From: Paragonimus westermani
Lineage: Eukaryota; Platyhelminthes; Trematoda; Plagiorchiida; Troglotrematidae
Direction of reading: 5' to 3'
Assembly (NCBI GenBank): GCA_008508345.1
Contig: QNGE01000996.1
Span: forward strand, 123,759 to 187,758
DNA: 64,000 bases
Shown in pieces: positions 62,541 to 64,000 of the stretch (within the stretch, counting starts at the first letter, position 1; every line of letters starts with the position of its first letter). The translations under genes and the position numbers were made by a program. Below the pieces are notes generated by a model that was not told the DNA's origin, ran no database searches, and saw nothing but the letters and a program-made list of their open reading frames with translations.

Positions 62541-64000
62541 AAATTGTTTCGCCGCTGCAGGGACTGGCCAACTTCAGCCACGTGTACCCCTCAACAAAAG
62601 AATGGTTTATTCAACACCTGTACATGACAAGTTCCGTATCACTGAAGAGCATTTACAGCTAAACTTTGGCCAACCAACTCTGAAGGTTATGTGAATGGAC
62701 GGTGAGATCGATTATGTTAAGGGAAATGTAGTCTGTGGGAAATACAGTGCATGGCGATGCAGGTCTGAGTCACTCTTTTTCTTTCTACCGCCATACGACT
62801 AACTACAAATAGTAAGCAAACTGTTTACAGCCTTTACTTCCGTGCCATTAACGTATACGTGAACGCACTACACATAAAATGCTGTCGCTTTCAAGAGAAG
62901 GTCATCGCTTCTTGTGCTACCCAAGAGATGCTGTGAGACAAATCAGGATGCGCACTCGCATATATTGTAAACATACTCATTTATGTGTGAAATAGGGTTC
63001 GACGAGACAAGAATACCCTGCTATTCCTTGCCAGGTTGTCACTTTTTTGTCAGTGCCACACATCTCCCATGACCGCTCTTACCCCAACCTGATCCAGTGA
63101 TCTTCAAAGACGGTGCAGCATTTCTAGTAGATGTAGCCGACTGAGAGTTTCACCGAATGCACACGATAGTTCGGTCGCGTATTTAGTTAGCGTATTGAAA
63201 AATCAGAACAGCGTTTGTTCCGAATTGCGCTAAGTAATATCAGCTTACTAGAAAAGAAATGTTCTCCCAAAAAAACAACAGTGTTTACGTGCTGTTGGGT
63301 AACAAGCATGTTGTGTTTTAGTTGCTTTGTTCTTTACTATGTTCCACGACCTTGACTCAAAGAGCCCGGATGCTTAAATTCGATAAGCTGTCAAACAACC
63401 CAAGAAAATTCCTCAACTATAAATACGGCTGCACCTGTTCGATGGATGTCAGGCGCTTCTGCTGACATTCAATATCCTACACGATCAGTGATTCCAGCTC
63501 TGTTAGCAGTACTAGTGTCGGCGTCACTCATACAGTGCCTTATTCATTGATCGGCGTGGCTGTTGTCTACAAACATCTTTGTAAAAAATGCACAGGTTGG
63601 GTTACGCGACTCATCAAAAGGCAACCAATACCATAACGCTCTCGGTGACCTACGGGAAAAGAGGTATTAGAATTGGTGTGCTTGGTGCAGCACAAATAAT
63701 GGACCCGGATGCATTGTCATGTCTGCTCGGATTGTACTTTTCCCAACGCGTGTTCCACGATCCATTTTGCTTATTTTGGTTGCGTCTGTGGGGTCATAAA
63801 CACATTCAACTCGTATGTGAAATAAATGTACAGGCATGTTCCATATGCTTCTGTTGATGTGTCGTTATACATACCATTATCTCTAACGTTATATTGCAGA
63901 ATGGTTAGCAGTTTTCCCATCTTGACGTATATACTACTTATGATTGCTGATGCTCCGAAGGTCATAAATACTACAATGTCTGCCATTCGGTTAATACACT
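62541..64000. other. No supported gene
   Basis: A frame at 63588-63857 (+, 89 codons) has no domain. No repeat copy was matched. Confidence 0.4.

Overview
The window is eukaryotic nuclear DNA, probably from a flatworm and most likely a digenean trematode. The evidence is sparse coding sequence, introns of about 5 kb, tRNA-derived SINEs, Penelope-like elements (PLEs) with GIY-YIG domains, and decayed non-LTR retrotransposons. Several retroelement frames resemble trematode ones as I remember them. No rRNA gene, confident tRNA gene, CRISPR array or bacterial-type operon was seen. The taxonomic call is inference.

Only one host gene is well supported. It is a PPP1R3-type glycogen-targeting subunit of protein phosphatase 1 on the + strand, in at least three exons: 36243-37576 (RVxF motif), 42305-42418 (conserved linker) and 47660-48016 (CBM21 domain and stop codon). 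Intron phases agree across all three. The first coding exon is not securely found. A second, unassigned coding exon is proposed at 4728-4954.

Layout. 1-4.5 kb: a repeat copy and CA microsatellites. 4.5-5 kb: a SINE fragment and the orphan exon. 6.35-7.75 kb: a decayed PLE, then a SINE, then another repeat. 7.8-17.3 kb: mostly featureless, with a repeat at 14.9 kb and an LTR-like block at 16.4-16.7 kb. 17.3-17.85 kb: a SINE and a PLE fragment. 22.7-36.0 kb: two almost identical copies of about 820 bp in inverted orientation, enclosing 11.7 kb with two minus-strand LINEs (about 24.8-26.8 and 29.3-32.1 kb), a 183 bp foldback hairpin (32.7-32.9 kb) and a PLE (32.9-33.9 kb). 36.2-48.0 kb: the PPP1R3-like gene. 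48-64 kb: SINEs, two more PLE fragments (about 53.0-53.7 and 55.0-55.5 kb), further repeat copies and unassigned open frames.

The element genes are all broken by stops or frameshifts and do not form a working unit. The most unusual structure is the inverted 819/823 bp pair. It carries what looks like gag/protease remnants of a Ty3-like element and lies just upstream of the PPP1R3-like gene.
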